In this document: positions 40,515 through 49,236 of the stretch, piece after piece
How the letters are laid out: every line of letters begins with the position of its first letter
Numbering within the stretch: position 1 is the stretch's first letter
Source: Desulfomarina profundi
GTDB taxonomy: Bacteria; Desulfobacterota; Desulfobulbia; Desulfobulbales; Desulfocapsaceae
Length of the DNA stretch: 64,000 bases
Assembly (NCBI RefSeq): GCF_019703855.1
Contig: NZ_AP024086.1
Coordinates: 2,996,501-3,060,500 of the forward strand
Direction of reading: 5' to 3'
Notes under the pieces: generated by a model
Database searches by the model: none
What the model was told of the DNA's origin: nothing
What the model saw: the letters and a program-made list of their open reading frames with translations, nothing else
Made by a program: the position numbers and the translations under genes

Positions 40515-41969
40515 TTATTTATTCCGCTCAGGCATAACCAGGGAATCGGCCACAAGCTCCCACAGGTATTTCACCTCAATACCGAGGTCATATTCCTTAT
40601 TGAGAGACTTCATGATTTGATCACGGCAGTTATGACAGGGAGCCACAACCAGCTTTGCCCCGGACTCACTGATTTGACGGGCCTTTATTCTTCCGTAAAA
40701 CACCCGCTCTTCGGCATAGGGCATGGCCCATGCGCCACCCCCCGCACCACAGCAGTAGGCACCGTTTCTGTTCGGATTCAACTCCCGCACATCTTCGCAA
40801 CATGCCTTTGTCACCGCCCGTCCTTCTTCAAAATAGGTCTTACCGAATGTTTTCAGTGACTTTCTCCCGTAATTGCAGGGATCATGATACGCCGTGGCCA
40901 TATCATGTACTGATTTATCAAGCTGAATCCTTCCCTCGTTAACATATTCCAGCAAAAGGTCAAAAACGGTGACGATTCTGAATTCCTTGAGTGCTTCCGG
41001 ATACCATTTGTTCAACCCGGACCGGGTTGCAAAATAAGCATGGCCTCACTCGGGCAGGAGGAGAACTTCACAGCTTAACCTCCGCATATTATCGACAATC
41101 CTGCCGACAACCGTCTTCATTGCTTCATCATCGCCTGAAAACAACCCCCAGTTGACCCCTTCCCAATACTCGGAAGAAATCGTCCAGGACTCCCCGGCAG
41201 CATAGAATATTTTCCACCACCACTTCATATCGTCCGGTTCCCCGAACGGCTCTTTTGAGTTAACGGTGACAAGCACCCGCGCTCCATGGACATCAACAGG
41301 TGTCTTGAAGCCGGGACATTCATCAGCCGCCAGCTCTTCCCCCAGGTCCTCACAGAGAAAAACAAAATCATCCTTGGGAATGCCCAGATTATTACCGCGC
41401 TCCAGACACATGGTGACTCCCTTGTGAATCGGACCGGGTACCAGTTCACGCTCCCGTGCACCTCTGATTTTTCTGATAAGCGCGATGATCTGAATGTTGG
41501 AGGGGCACGCCTCTTCACATTTTGCACACATTGTGCATTTCCATGGCCAACTTGATTCGATCAGATCTTCGTCCATACCAAGCACAGCCATACGAACTAT
41601 TTTTCTTGGATCAAGCCCATCAACACCAGCAATGGGACAGGCACTGGCGCAGGTTCCACAGGTCAGACAGGCATCAGCTAATGAGGGATCCGTAATAAAA
41701 CGACTCTTCTCTCCGCTGAGCTCGAGGGGTTTCACATCTGTTTTTTCCAGCTCTCCCAGAGCTTTAGGGCTGACATGATTCCCCGGGTGGACATGGGGTT
41801 CACGTCCGAACTTTTCACAGAGGAGCTGGTAGTCATGAAATTCCATAAGATACTTACGCCCGGGACCTTCCTTGGCGGGAAGGGTACCGGCGTTGATCCA
41901 GTTCCTTATGGTATTTCGATGCACCCCGAACTCTTCCGCCATCTCGCTGACTTTAAATTCGTACATCAT
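40515..41969 (-). CDS. HTH-HdrC-HdrB fusion, selenoprotein Fe-S oxidoreductase
   Basis: 484 residues including Sec. Residues 1-60 are an excisionase/MerR-like helix-turn-helix (FKVSEMAEEFGVHRNTIRNWI). Next is an HdrC-like part with two 4Fe-4S motifs (CLTCGTCASACP; CTMCAKCEEACP). Last is an HdrB-like CCG region. The in-frame TGA at 41046-41048 gives LLPE-U-GHAYFATR, where the family has Cys. The first CCG motif is degenerate (VNWGLFSGD); the second is complete (HDPCNYGRK, YCCGAGGG, CHNC). Frame, family similarity and a perfect hairpin after the TGA support read-through. Fusion to a DNA-binding domain is unusual for an Hdr catalytic subunit. Confidence 0.88.
41014..41030 (-). promoter_or_regulatory. 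Candidate SECIS hairpin of the HTH-HdrCB gene
   Basis: The coding strand reads CAACCCG-GTC-CGGGTTG: a 7-bp perfect stem with loop GTC, 15 nt after the Sec TGA. GU in the loop fits bacterial SelB binding. Confidence 0.72.
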
Positions 41970-42034
41970 AAAAAGGTCACCTCAATTTACTTTTTCGTTT
42001 GGCACCCTCGAAAAGGGATAGTGAAAAGCCCCGG

Positions 42035-42532
42035 TTATTTCTCCTCCACCGGGACTGTTACCTGTACTATTTTCTCACATGCTTTTTTCACGGCGGTAGA
42101 CATGGCGGGGGAAAGTCCAGGCTGAATTTCCTTTGGAATAAAATCAACCTGGGCCGCAAGGATCAGGATTTTGATCCCTGTGTTTTCCTCAAGCTCCTGC
42201 AATAAATTAACCGTGGGAAACTGGTGAAGAGAGAAGTCGTGTATTTTTTTGGCAGGAATGGAATCGGGCCGAATCTGAAACACCTCTCCCGGGTGCCGGT
42301 CGGGAAAATCGACCGCATCCAGAATGATAATCCTGTCGGGCCGGCCCTCTTCAGTGAGGAGATAGTCAAACAGATATTCCCGAACACAGGTGCCCACATC
42401 AACAGCCTCTGTATTCTCCGGAAGATCGTAGTGAGCATGCAGCTCATCCACAACAGCGGGTCCATAGCCATCATCCCCCATGATGACATTGCCGCATCCA
42501 AAAATCATGGTTTTTTTATCATTTGGTCGCAT
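42035..42532 (-). CDS. Hydrogenase maturation protease (HycI/FrcD-type)
   Basis: 165 residues from ATG 42532. These endopeptidases clip the C-terminal tail of the large subunit after nickel insertion. Motifs: IFGCGNVIMGDDGYGP near the N terminus (first nickel-sensing Asp), VDVGTCVREYLF, IILDAVDFPDRHPGE (second Asp) and HDFSLHQFP (His). It is the first gene of the unit that ends with the selenocysteine large subunit, whose 25-residue tail after CATH is the expected substrate. Confidence 0.92.
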   Translation of the reverse strand: MRPNDKKTMIFGCGNVIMGDDGYGPAVVDELHAHYDLPENTEAVDVGTCVREYLFDYLLTEEGRPDRIIILDAVDFPDRHPGEVFQIRPDSIPAKKIHDFSLHQFPTVNLLQELEENTGIKILILAAQVDFIPKEIQPGLSPAMSTAVKKACEKIVQVTVPVEEK

Positions 42533-42790
42533 TGTGCAAACAGTGCCTTTTGTTTGAGTTTTAATGAAAATACCATCAGATAGATGGAATATCAACTCAA
42601 ATTTCAACACAAACGACACAAAACCGACAGTCCACTGAAAATATTAGCAATATATGCACAATATTTTTTCAACTCGGTGTGAATATTGAAGAAAAACGCC
42701 ACAATGTCGCACAACACAAACTCAACAATAACCCAAAAAGAGAAAAAGATGCACAAGCAATATGCACATACAGCCACCCAACTCACATTT

Positions 42791-42844
42791 CTCATCAGTT
42801 CAGGTAGCGCCAGGTTCAAAGTTTTCGGAGTCTGAACTGATGAG
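42791..42844. repeat. Repeat D, full palindrome beside the IS110 element
   Basis: CTCATCAGTTCAG (42791-42803) and CTGAACTGATGAG (42832-42844) are a perfect 13-bp inverted repeat around a 28-nt centre. A single-arm copy is at 20678-20718. It is either the palindromic target of the IS110 element or its left end. Confidence 0.65.
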
Positions 42845-42856
42845 GTAAAATGAGAA

Positions 42857-42938
42857 GGCTGGTTCTCCCGAGCTATGTTATAGAACATGCTCAACTATAA
42901 AACGCAGTCATGATGCTGCAAAAAAAGGAGAACCAGCC
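42857..42938 (+). promoter_or_regulatory. Hairpin that would hide the transposase ribosome site
   Basis: GGCTGGTTCTCC (42857-42868) pairs perfectly with GGAGAACCAGCC (42927-42938), which contains the AAGGAG ribosome site and ends next to the ATG at 42939. Transcripts entering from outside would fold and block translation; a transcript starting inside the loop would not. Confidence 0.65.
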
Positions 42939-43994
42939 ATGAACAGTATAACAATTGGAATGGATTTAGGCGATAAAACAAATTTTGTTTGTATTGTGGG
43001 TGACAGAGGTACCATCCTGCTGAGTAAATCTATAGACAACAATGTAGAATCCATAAGAAAATTTTTTAGGAAATATAAAAGAACTACGGTCGCTATTGAA
43101 GCGGGAACTCATTCCCCATGGATGAGTAGACTCCTGAGCTCCATGGGCTGTAATGTTTTAGTGGGGAACCCAAGAAAACTACGTGCAATATGGGAGAGTG
43201 ATTGTAAGACAGATCAGCGAGATGCTGAAATGCTTGCAAGGATAGCACGATTCGATCCCAATTTGCTTTATCCGATACAACATAAAGGTGAACAGGTACA
43301 AGCGGATCTTGCACTATTGCACTCAAGAGATTTATTGGTGAGAACCCGCTCTAGTCAGATTAATCATGTTCGTGGCATTGTAAAATCCTTTGGTGAGCGG
43401 TTACCAAGTTGTAGCACAGAATGTTTTCATAAAAAGGCTATATCCCATATTCCTCAACAGTTGCAGCTTGGCCTTGGACCTGTACTGATACTCATTGCAC
43501 AGCTTAACGAACAAATTAAAGCTTTGGATAAAGAAATCGAGAGTATCAGCAGCGAGCGGTATCCTGAGACAGAGTTGCTCAGGCGAGTGAAAGGAGTCGG
43601 TCCATTAACAGCTCTGGCATTTGTATTGACGGTTGAAGATCCTGGTAGATTTGGAAAAAGCAGACAGATTGGCCCATATCTCGGGCTGACACCTCGTCGC
43701 GATCAATCTGGAGAGACAGATAAACAGCTTCGAATAACCAAAGCTGGCAGTCCGTTTTTACGAAAGCTATTGATAAATTCGGCGCAATATATTCTTGGCC
43801 CATTTGGAGAGGACTGTAACCTGCAACGTTTTGGTTTACGTCTGGCATCTAGAGGCGGGAAAAATGCAAGACGTAAAGCTGTAGTGGCAGTGGGAAGGAA
43901 ATTAGCAATACTCCTACATCGTCTGTGGAAATATGGAGAAATATATGACCCGGTTTACAAACGTAACGTTTTATCAAGAAGAAAGGCAGCATGA
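42939..43994 (+). CDS. IS110-family transposase
   Basis: 351 residues. The N-terminal DEDD RuvC-like domain has Asp in GMDLGDKTNF, Glu in VAIEAGTHS and two Asp in KTDQRDAEMLA. The C-terminal Tnp_20 domain has GVGPLTALAFV, GPYLGLTPRRDQSG and the serine motif ITKAGSPFLRKLL. All four acidic residues and the serine are present, so it may be active. The last residues are basic (RRKAA). Codon use seems more AT-rich than the neighbours, in keeping with transfer. Confidence 0.94.
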   Translation: MNSITIGMDLGDKTNFVCIVGDRGTILLSKSIDNNVESIRKFFRKYKRTTVAIEAGTHSPWMSRLLSSMGCNVLVGNPRKLRAIWESDCKTDQRDAEMLARIARFDPNLLYPIQHKGEQVQADLALLHSRDLLVRTRSSQINHVRGIVKSFGERLPSCSTECFHKKAISHIPQQLQLGLGPVLILIAQLNEQIKALDKEIESISSERYPETELLRRVKGVGPLTALAFVLTVEDPGRFGKSRQIGPYLGLTPRRDQSGETDKQLRITKAGSPFLRKLLINSAQYILGPFGEDCNLQRFGLRLASRGGKNARRKAVVAVGRKLAILLHRLWKYGEIYDPVYKRNVLSRRKAA

Positions 43995-44014
43995 GTTACA
44001 TAGTCTCACTGCAC

Positions 44015-44122
44015 CTGTCAAGGACAATGTTCCCCAGGAACCGTAAGTACCCGGTAATACATACTGTGACACTTAAAATGAACTTGGTGAGTATATTTAT
44101 AGAGGAACATTCTCCTTGACAG
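44015..44122 (+). ncRNA. Possible IS110 right-end structured RNA
   Basis: CTGTCAAGGACAATGTTCC (44015-44033) is nearly complementary to GGAACATTCTCCTTGACAG (44104-44122), with one mismatch; 70 nt lies between. It begins 21 bp after the transposase stop and is followed by a terminator. Some IS110 relatives (IS1111 group) encode the bridge RNA downstream of the gene. That this is one is a guess from position and fold. Confidence 0.3.
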
Positions 44123-44153
44123 TTTTGTTCGTTATGTACAACCGGTAACTGTG

Positions 44154-44180
44154 AAAAGGGAAAAATGATTTTCCCTTTTT
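44154..44180 (+). terminator. Rho-independent terminator after the IS110 right end
   Basis: AAAAGGGAAAA and TTTTCCCTTTT form an 11-bp stem with a 4-nt loop (ATGA) and an extra T. It is about 160 bp downstream of the transposase. Confidence 0.75.
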
Positions 44181-44598
44181 ATCAGCAACGTAAAATGAGT
44201 GGAGACTTTCAAGTCATTTTGAAAATAAAGCCCTGAATAAAGAACGTCCCGTCCGGAAGACTGCGTGAATTTCTCTGGTCTGTCATATGCCAATGACAAT
44301 TTTTAAGACCGATGATGAGGTGGCAGCTCCAGGACGGACCCTACAATGCACCGAACTTTTTGGCAGAGGTTCATAAATGAGTGCGAATGGAAGCATGACG
44401 TTTCAGGGATTATTTAAAAAATGGTTCGCCACGTCGAACTTATATCTTGACAAGCCTTCTCATGGAAGAAATGCGGGTTAACTGGTGTCAGTCCAGAGGG
44501 AACATTATGTTAAAATGACAACGGTGCATACCTGGCTGATTTTTGAATTTTAAAACACCATATCAAAAACAACATAATGTTCTTGAGAAGTGCAGAAT
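44181..44598. other. Intergenic region with no recognised gene
   Basis: 418 bases between the IS110 terminator and the galE stop. It contains a short palindrome TGTCAT-ATGCCA-ATGACA near 44281-44298. No frame here looks like a real protein on either strand. Confidence 0.5.
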
Positions 44599-45612
44599 TC
44601 AGTATCCCCGGGGATTATTCTTCTGCCAGCGCCAGGTGTCCTCACACATTTCCACCAGATTGAAACGGGCCTCCCACCCCAGCTCTTCAGCAGCCTTTGC
44701 CGGATTCGCATAGCAGGAAGCAATATCACCCGCTCTTCTACCAACCACTTTGTAAGGGACCTCCCGTCCACTGACTTCGGCAAAGGCGGAAACCATCTCC
44801 AGCACACTGTATCCCTTTCCTGTCCCGAGGTTGTACACGTGAACCCCTGGAGATTCAAGGAGCTTCTTTAATGCTGCAACATGGCCGCAGGCAAGATCAA
44901 CAACATGGATATAATCCCTGACACCTGTGCCATCCGGAGTAGGGTAGTCATTGCCGAAGACCTGGAGCTGCGACAGCTTACCCACGGCCACCTGGGAGAT
45001 ATAAGGCATCAAATTATTGGGTATTCCTTCCGGGTCTTCTCCGATCCGCCCCGACTTATGAGCACCAACCGGATTAAAATAGCGCAGCAGGCAGACACTC
45101 CACTCACCATCCGCAGTGTAAATATCTCGCAGAATTTCTTCCACCATGAGCTTGGTCCGCCCGTATGGATTGGCACAGGACAGAGGGAAATCCTCGGTAA
45201 TGGGAACAGTTGCAGGGTCACCATAAACGGTGGCTGAAGAACTGAAAATAATTTTTTTTATACCATGATCAGCCATCACCTCACACAGTATCAGGGTACC
45301 GGAAATATTATTATGGTAATAAAGCAACGGTTTTTCCACTGACTCCCCAACTGCTTTTTTTCCAGCAAAATGAATAACACCATCAACTTTCGGCACCAGA
45401 CGGGAAAAGACATCATCAAGCGCGTCCCTGTCCAGAATATCTACCTCAAAAAAATCAATTTTTCTCCCTGTCAACGCCTCCACTCGACGCAACGACTCCC
45501 GACTGGAATTGGAGAGATTGTCGACAACACTGACCTTGTTTCCTTTTTCCAACAACTCAAGACAGGTGTGGCTGCCTATATAACCGGCTCCACCTGTTAT
45601 CAAAATATGCAT
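44599..45612 (-). CDS. galE: UDP-glucose 4-epimerase
   Basis: 337 residues, the usual GalE length. GalE interconverts UDP-glucose and UDP-galactose through a bound NAD. The N-terminal Rossmann motif is GGAGYIGSH. The catalytic triad is SSSATVYG (Ser), then NPYGRTK (Tyr and Lys, YXXXK). The C-terminal region has [11 protein letters not shown] and [12 protein letters not shown], as in known GalE. It stands alone on the minus strand. Confidence 0.95.
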   Translation of the reverse strand: MHILITGGAGYIGSHTCLELLEKGNKVSVVDNLSNSSRESLRRVEALTGRKIDFFEVDILDRDALDDVFSRLVPKVDGVIHFAGKKAVGESVEKPLLYYHNNISGTLILCEVMADHGIKKIIFSSSATVYGDPATVPITEDFPLSCANPYGRTKLMVEEILRDIYTADGEWSVCLLRYFNPVGAHKSGRIGEDPEGIPNNLMPYISQVAVGKLSQLQVFGNDYPTPDGTGVRDYIHVVDLACGHVAALKKLLESPGVHVYNLGTGKGYSVLEMVSAFAEVSGREVPYKVVGRRAGDIASCYANPAKAAEELGWEARFNLVEMCEDTWRWQKNNPRGY

Positions 45613-45768
45613 GCTTTGTATTTTCCGTATTTATTTGTTTATCAGAATAATCCCCTGAAACCGTGGCAATTCCTGGTGTTTTATTAAAATAGACTTTATG
45701 TGTTTCTGAAAACAGGTTATCCTGTTTTATTCACATCAGAACCTGTATTCTAACAAAAAGGAGCAAAT

Positions 45769-45957
45769 ATGCCATATGTAAATATCAGGGTCGCCGGCAC
45801 ACTCGACAAAGTCCAGAAAGCCAAAATCAGCAGGGGAGTTACCGACGTCATTGCCAGAGAGGCGAACAAACCACCCGAATCAATCATAATTTTTATTGAC
45901 GAAGTGCCCCATGAAAATATTGCTAAAAACGGCGAGTTGCTCACACCTCCCAAGTAG
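45769..45957 (+). CDS. 4-oxalocrotonate tautomerase family protein
   Basis: 62 residues, exactly the usual length. After Met removal the N-terminal catalytic base Pro1 is exposed (MPYVNIRVAG). The middle has the family pattern KISRGVTDVIAREANKPPESIIIFIDEVP. Arg11 of the canonical enzyme is not clearly present, so the activity may be a different keto-enol tautomerisation. A strong AAAAAGGAG lies 7 nt before the ATG. It is monocistronic. Confidence 0.9.
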   Translation: MPYVNIRVAGTLDKVQKAKISRGVTDVIAREANKPPESIIIFIDEVPHENIAKNGELLTPPK

Positions 45958-45997
45958 TGTCTTCACCCCATAGGGCAGAACCTGAACATGTTCCGCC

Positions 45998-47962
45998 CTA
46001 TTCCATATTCCTTATCATTTCCAGATACTCCTGCTCATTCATTATCTTAATTCCGGCATCTTTCGCCTTATTGAGTTTTGCCGGACCCACCCGTTGCCCA
46101 GTCACAAGAATATCGGTCTTTCCTGTGACGCTTTTACCCGGTTTTGCCCCGAGCAGTTTTGCCTGTTTTTCCATTTCCTGCCGACTACCTTGCTGCATCG
46201 CTCCCGTGAAAACAATGATCTTCCCCTGGAGCGGTAGAAATTTGTTTTCTTCATAACCTGCAACAGGGGTTTTTGCCAGGTTGAAACCAAGCTCGTAAAG
46301 CTGGGTAAAGAGAGGGAAAATTGCCTGCATACCTTCCACCACTGCATCTGCAGTTTTTTCCTTAAAGCCTTTGATCGATGCCACATCTTCCCTGGTAAGA
46401 CTGAAGATTTTCTCCAATGGAAACATGGAAAGGAGTTTTTCACAGTTCCCCGGTCCCATCCTGTATACACCGAATGCGGCCAAAAAGCGCCAGTCCTCAA
46501 TTTTTTCAGTTCTGCTTCTCTGCAGCTGGGCAACCATATTTTCCGACTGCCTGGGGCCAAATCCCATCTTCTCATATTCACCCGCGGAGAGGGTGTAGAT
46601 CGAATACACGGAACGAACTCCATGCTGATAGAGCCTGTTTATGGAAGCGGGACCAAAGCCGTCAATATTCCCCAAGGTCTTAAAAAAATGACCGATGGAA
46701 TGGGTTATCTGGGCCGGACAGTTCATATTATCAATACAGCGCAGATAATCGCTATCCCAGATCAGGTTGGAATTGCAGCTGGGACAGCTTTCAGGAAGCT
46801 GCGGCTCTGCCGTCACCAGCACTTTTTCAATTTTCGGAATAACCTCACCGCTCCTGGACAGCTCGATCACACTCCCCGGCCCTACTCCTTTTTCCCGAAC
46901 CATGCCATAATGATGGACAGTGACACGCCTGATAAGAGCTCCACTCAACCTTGTGGGCTCCACCTCCGCCACCGGATTCACACGGCCTGAGCGGGAAGTC
47001 TGGGGTGTAACCGCAATGACTTTGACTCTGGCGGTCTCTGTATTTTTTTTATAGGCAATCTGCCAGCGATGATGATGCCGGGTCGCCCCCATGGATTCCT
47101 TCAACCGTTCATCAAGAATTTCCAAAACAATTCCGTCAATATCAAAATCGAGTCGATTCCACAGATCACCAATAACAGTTTCAAAGTTTTCGGACAATTC
47201 CCGCCAGACACCGCGCCAGTCCGGCAACAGGACAAACGGAAAAAAAACGGCGCCTTTTTGCCTGATCGCCTCGGCTGCCAGTGGATCCAGATCCTTTTCC
47301 CGTATCAGGCTTGCCTGAAAATTACGGGAATTATCGTAAACCCGGGCCAGGTGTTTTTGAAAATAGCTGCGCCGCACAACAATCTCTCCAGGTCCCAGCC
47401 CCCGTTTCCCACCTTCCGCCACCTGAAGCCCCCTGGCAAAGACCCGGCTGATATCGGTACCGCGCCGTCCATCCCCTCTGGTATACAGCCTTTCGCCGTC
47501 ATCATAGGCTGCAAAACCGTCGAGTTTCGGGGTTGCCCTGAACAACAGGCTGGGAAAATCAACACCGATACCATCCGCCGCCTTGCGTATTCTCTCTGCC
47601 CATCGTTGCACACTTTTAAATTCATAGGCCTTTTCAGTGGACAGCATCCGTACCGGCAGGGGGACTGTTTTGGCAAGTGCGACGGGCTCCGGTTCAACCT
47701 TCTGTAGAAAAGGGTGGTCGGGCCGACGTTTTTTCAGTTCAGCCAGAAAGATAAAATCGTAAACATAATCACTGACCAGAGGAAAGCCGCCCCTGTACAG
47801 CAGGTTAGCGACGGTAAGGCATTCGACAAGGCTCGTATCATCCAGATCCTCCACCGGGACTTCTCCCCGGACAATTGCCAGGACCTGCTCTTGAGTTATT
47901 TTTTGAAACGCAAAACCTGCCTTTTCAAGCAATTGCAGCTGTTCCCTGTTTAATTGGTTCAT
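45998..47962 (-). CDS. ligA: NAD-dependent DNA ligase, divergent
   Basis: 654 residues. The adenylation domain has Lys146 in TPKLDGFAAYDDG and RGDGRRGTD. The family's EPKIDG Glu is replaced by Thr144. An OB fold (GRVNPVAEVEP), a four-Cys zinc finger (CPSC...CIDNMNCP), a helix-hairpin-helix domain and a C-terminal BRCT domain (about 577-652) follow. The N-terminal Ia domain, with the NMN-binding residues, is present but diverged (SDYVYDF in place of SDAEYD). With the substituted motif it may be a second, specialised ligase rather than the housekeeping LigA. No partner genes are visible. Confidence 0.88.
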   Translation of the reverse strand: MNQLNREQLQLLEKAGFAFQKITQEQVLAIVRGEVPVEDLDDTSLVECLTVANLLYRGGFPLVSDYVYDFIFLAELKKRRPDHPFLQKVEPEPVALAKTVPLPVRMLSTEKAYEFKSVQRWAERIRKAADGIGVDFPSLLFRATPKLDGFAAYDDGERLYTRGDGRRGTDISRVFARGLQVAEGGKRGLGPGEIVVRRSYFQKHLARVYDNSRNFQASLIREKDLDPLAAEAIRQKGAVFFPFVLLPDWRGVWRELSENFETVIGDLWNRLDFDIDGIVLEILDERLKESMGATRHHHRWQIAYKKNTETARVKVIAVTPQTSRSGRVNPVAEVEPTRLSGALIRRVTVHHYGMVREKGVGPGSVIELSRSGEVIPKIEKVLVTAEPQLPESCPSCNSNLIWDSDYLRCIDNMNCPAQITHSIGHFFKTLGNIDGFGPASINRLYQHGVRSVYSIYTLSAGEYEKMGFGPRQSENMVAQLQRSRTEKIEDWRFLAAFGVYRMGPGNCEKLLSMFPLEKIFSLTREDVASIKGFKEKTADAVVEGMQAIFPLFTQLYELGFNLAKTPVAGYEENKFLPLQGKIIVFTGAMQQGSRQEMEKQAKLLGAKPGKSVTGKTDILVTGQRVGPAKLNKAKDAGIKIMNEQEYLEMIRNME

Positions 47963-48043
47963 TTTGACGTTTTCAGATGAATTTATTGTGCTGTCCGGTG
48001 TAAACTGAGTGCTTCAACAAAACGCAAAAAAAGGAACAATTCA

Positions 48044-49060
48044 ATGAAAATTATTGATCTCAGAAGCGACACTGTTACCCGGCCCAGCCCCGAAATGCGG
48101 GAAGTAATGGCAAACGCCGAAGTGGGGGACGATGTTTACGGCGACGACCCCACGGTAAACAGGCTCGAAGAGATGGCCGCAGATCTTCTCGGTTTTGAAG
48201 AGGCCCTCTTCACCACCTCCGGCACTCAAGCCAACCTTGTCGGCATCATGGCCCACTGCAATCGCGGCGATGAATATATAGTCGGCCAGCAGGCCCATAC
48301 TTATCGGTACGAAGCTGGAGGTGCCGCTGTTCTCGGTTCCATCCAGCCTCAACCCATCGAATTCGAGGAAGACTCTACCCTGGATCTTGAAAAGGTGGCA
48401 AAAAAGATCAAACCCGATGATTTTCATTTTGCCAAAAGCCGCCTGCTCTGTCTGGAAAACACCCAGAATGGTAAAGTCCTGCCTCCGGATTATCTGAAAA
48501 AGGCCGCCGATTTTACCCGCAGGAACAATCTCAAACTCCACCTGGACGGCGCTAGGCTGTTTAACGCAGCAGTGGCCATGGAAGTGGAAGCACAATCAAT
48601 CTGCGCCCATTTTGACTCCGTCTCCGTCTGTCTCTCCAAAGGGTTGGGCACCCCCGTCGGCTCCCTGCTGTGCGGGGAAAAACATCATATTTCCAAGGCC
48701 AGAAGATGGAGAAAAATGGTAGGTGGCGGTATGCGCCAGGCGGGAATCCTGGCTGCTGCAGGTATTTATGCCCTCAAAAACAATATTGACCGCCTCCGCG
48801 ATGACCATGAAAACGCCAGGAAACTGGCAGACAGCCTGGACAAACTGGCCGAACCTGAGGTCTACCGCCACACGGCCCAGACCAACATGGTCTTTTTTTC
48901 TCTTTCAGAATCACGGGCAAGAGAGCTGGCACGGTTTCTGAAAAAATACAATATTCTCATCACTCCGGGTGACACCACAAGGCTGGTCACTCACCTGGAT
49001 ATCACAAGAGAAGATATCAGTTTTGTACTGGAGAAGATGGTTGAGTTTTTCAGGCTGTAA
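48044..49060 (+). CDS. ltaE: Low-specificity L-threonine aldolase
   Basis: 338 residues. It is a PLP enzyme of fold type I that cleaves threonine to glycine and acetaldehyde. Motifs: DLRSDTVTRP at the start, FTTSGTQANL, the stacking His in QQAHTYRYE (H85), LHLDGARLFNAAVA (PLP Asp), and the PLP lysine in CLSKGLGTPVGS (K199). ATG 48044 has AAAAGGAAC upstream. It is monocistronic, followed by repeat B2. Confidence 0.93.
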   Translation: MKIIDLRSDTVTRPSPEMREVMANAEVGDDVYGDDPTVNRLEEMAADLLGFEEALFTTSGTQANLVGIMAHCNRGDEYIVGQQAHTYRYEAGGAAVLGSIQPQPIEFEEDSTLDLEKVAKKIKPDDFHFAKSRLLCLENTQNGKVLPPDYLKKAADFTRRNNLKLHLDGARLFNAAVAMEVEAQSICAHFDSVSVCLSKGLGTPVGSLLCGEKHHISKARRWRKMVGGGMRQAGILAAAGIYALKNNIDRLRDDHENARKLADSLDKLAEPEVYRHTAQTNMVFFSLSESRARELARFLKKYNILITPGDTTRLVTHLDITREDISFVLEKMVEFFRL

Positions 49061-49063
49061 AGA

Positions 49064-49228
49064 ATGATGATCTCGTAAAAAGTCGTTCAACGTTCCCAGA
49101 TGGACTCTGGAAAAACTTCGATATACAAGGCGTGGCGGTGTCGTGTAAGCGCAGGCGTACATATGGTACGTCGAGCATTACACGATCACCCCACAACGCA
49201 GTAGATCGGAGTTTTTACGAGTCCATCA
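49064..49228. repeat. Repeat family B, copy 2 (165 bp)
   Basis: Reads as identical to 22307-22471 in the same orientation. It begins 4 bp after the threonine aldolase stop and ends 9 bp before the ABC-F stop, filling the convergent gap. Its hairpin-like ends could serve as a shared transcript end. Confidence 0.88.
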
Positions 49229-49236
49229 AAAATAAT

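Larger units (their letters stand above)
42791..44180 (+). mobile_element. IS110-family insertion sequence (ends not exact)
   Basis: One DEDD transposase gene flanked by about 95-150 bp noncoding on the left and about 185 bp on the right. No terminal inverted repeats or target duplication can be defined, as is normal for IS110. The left side carries palindrome D and an RBS-hiding hairpin. The right side carries a 19-bp inverted repeat (44015-44033 with 44104-44122) and a terminator (44154-44180). The noncoding flanks are where bridge RNAs of this family are encoded. Confidence 0.7.

Noticed and set aside
42530-42560. Sigma-54-like GGCAC...TTGCA upstream of the hydrogenase protease (minus strand)
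   Set aside because: The GG and GC elements are two bases too close together for a -24/-12 promoter.
42604-42894. 96-residue hydrophobic frame on the minus strand
   Set aside because: It runs through palindrome D and the IS110 left end, has no ribosome site and looks like no protein family.
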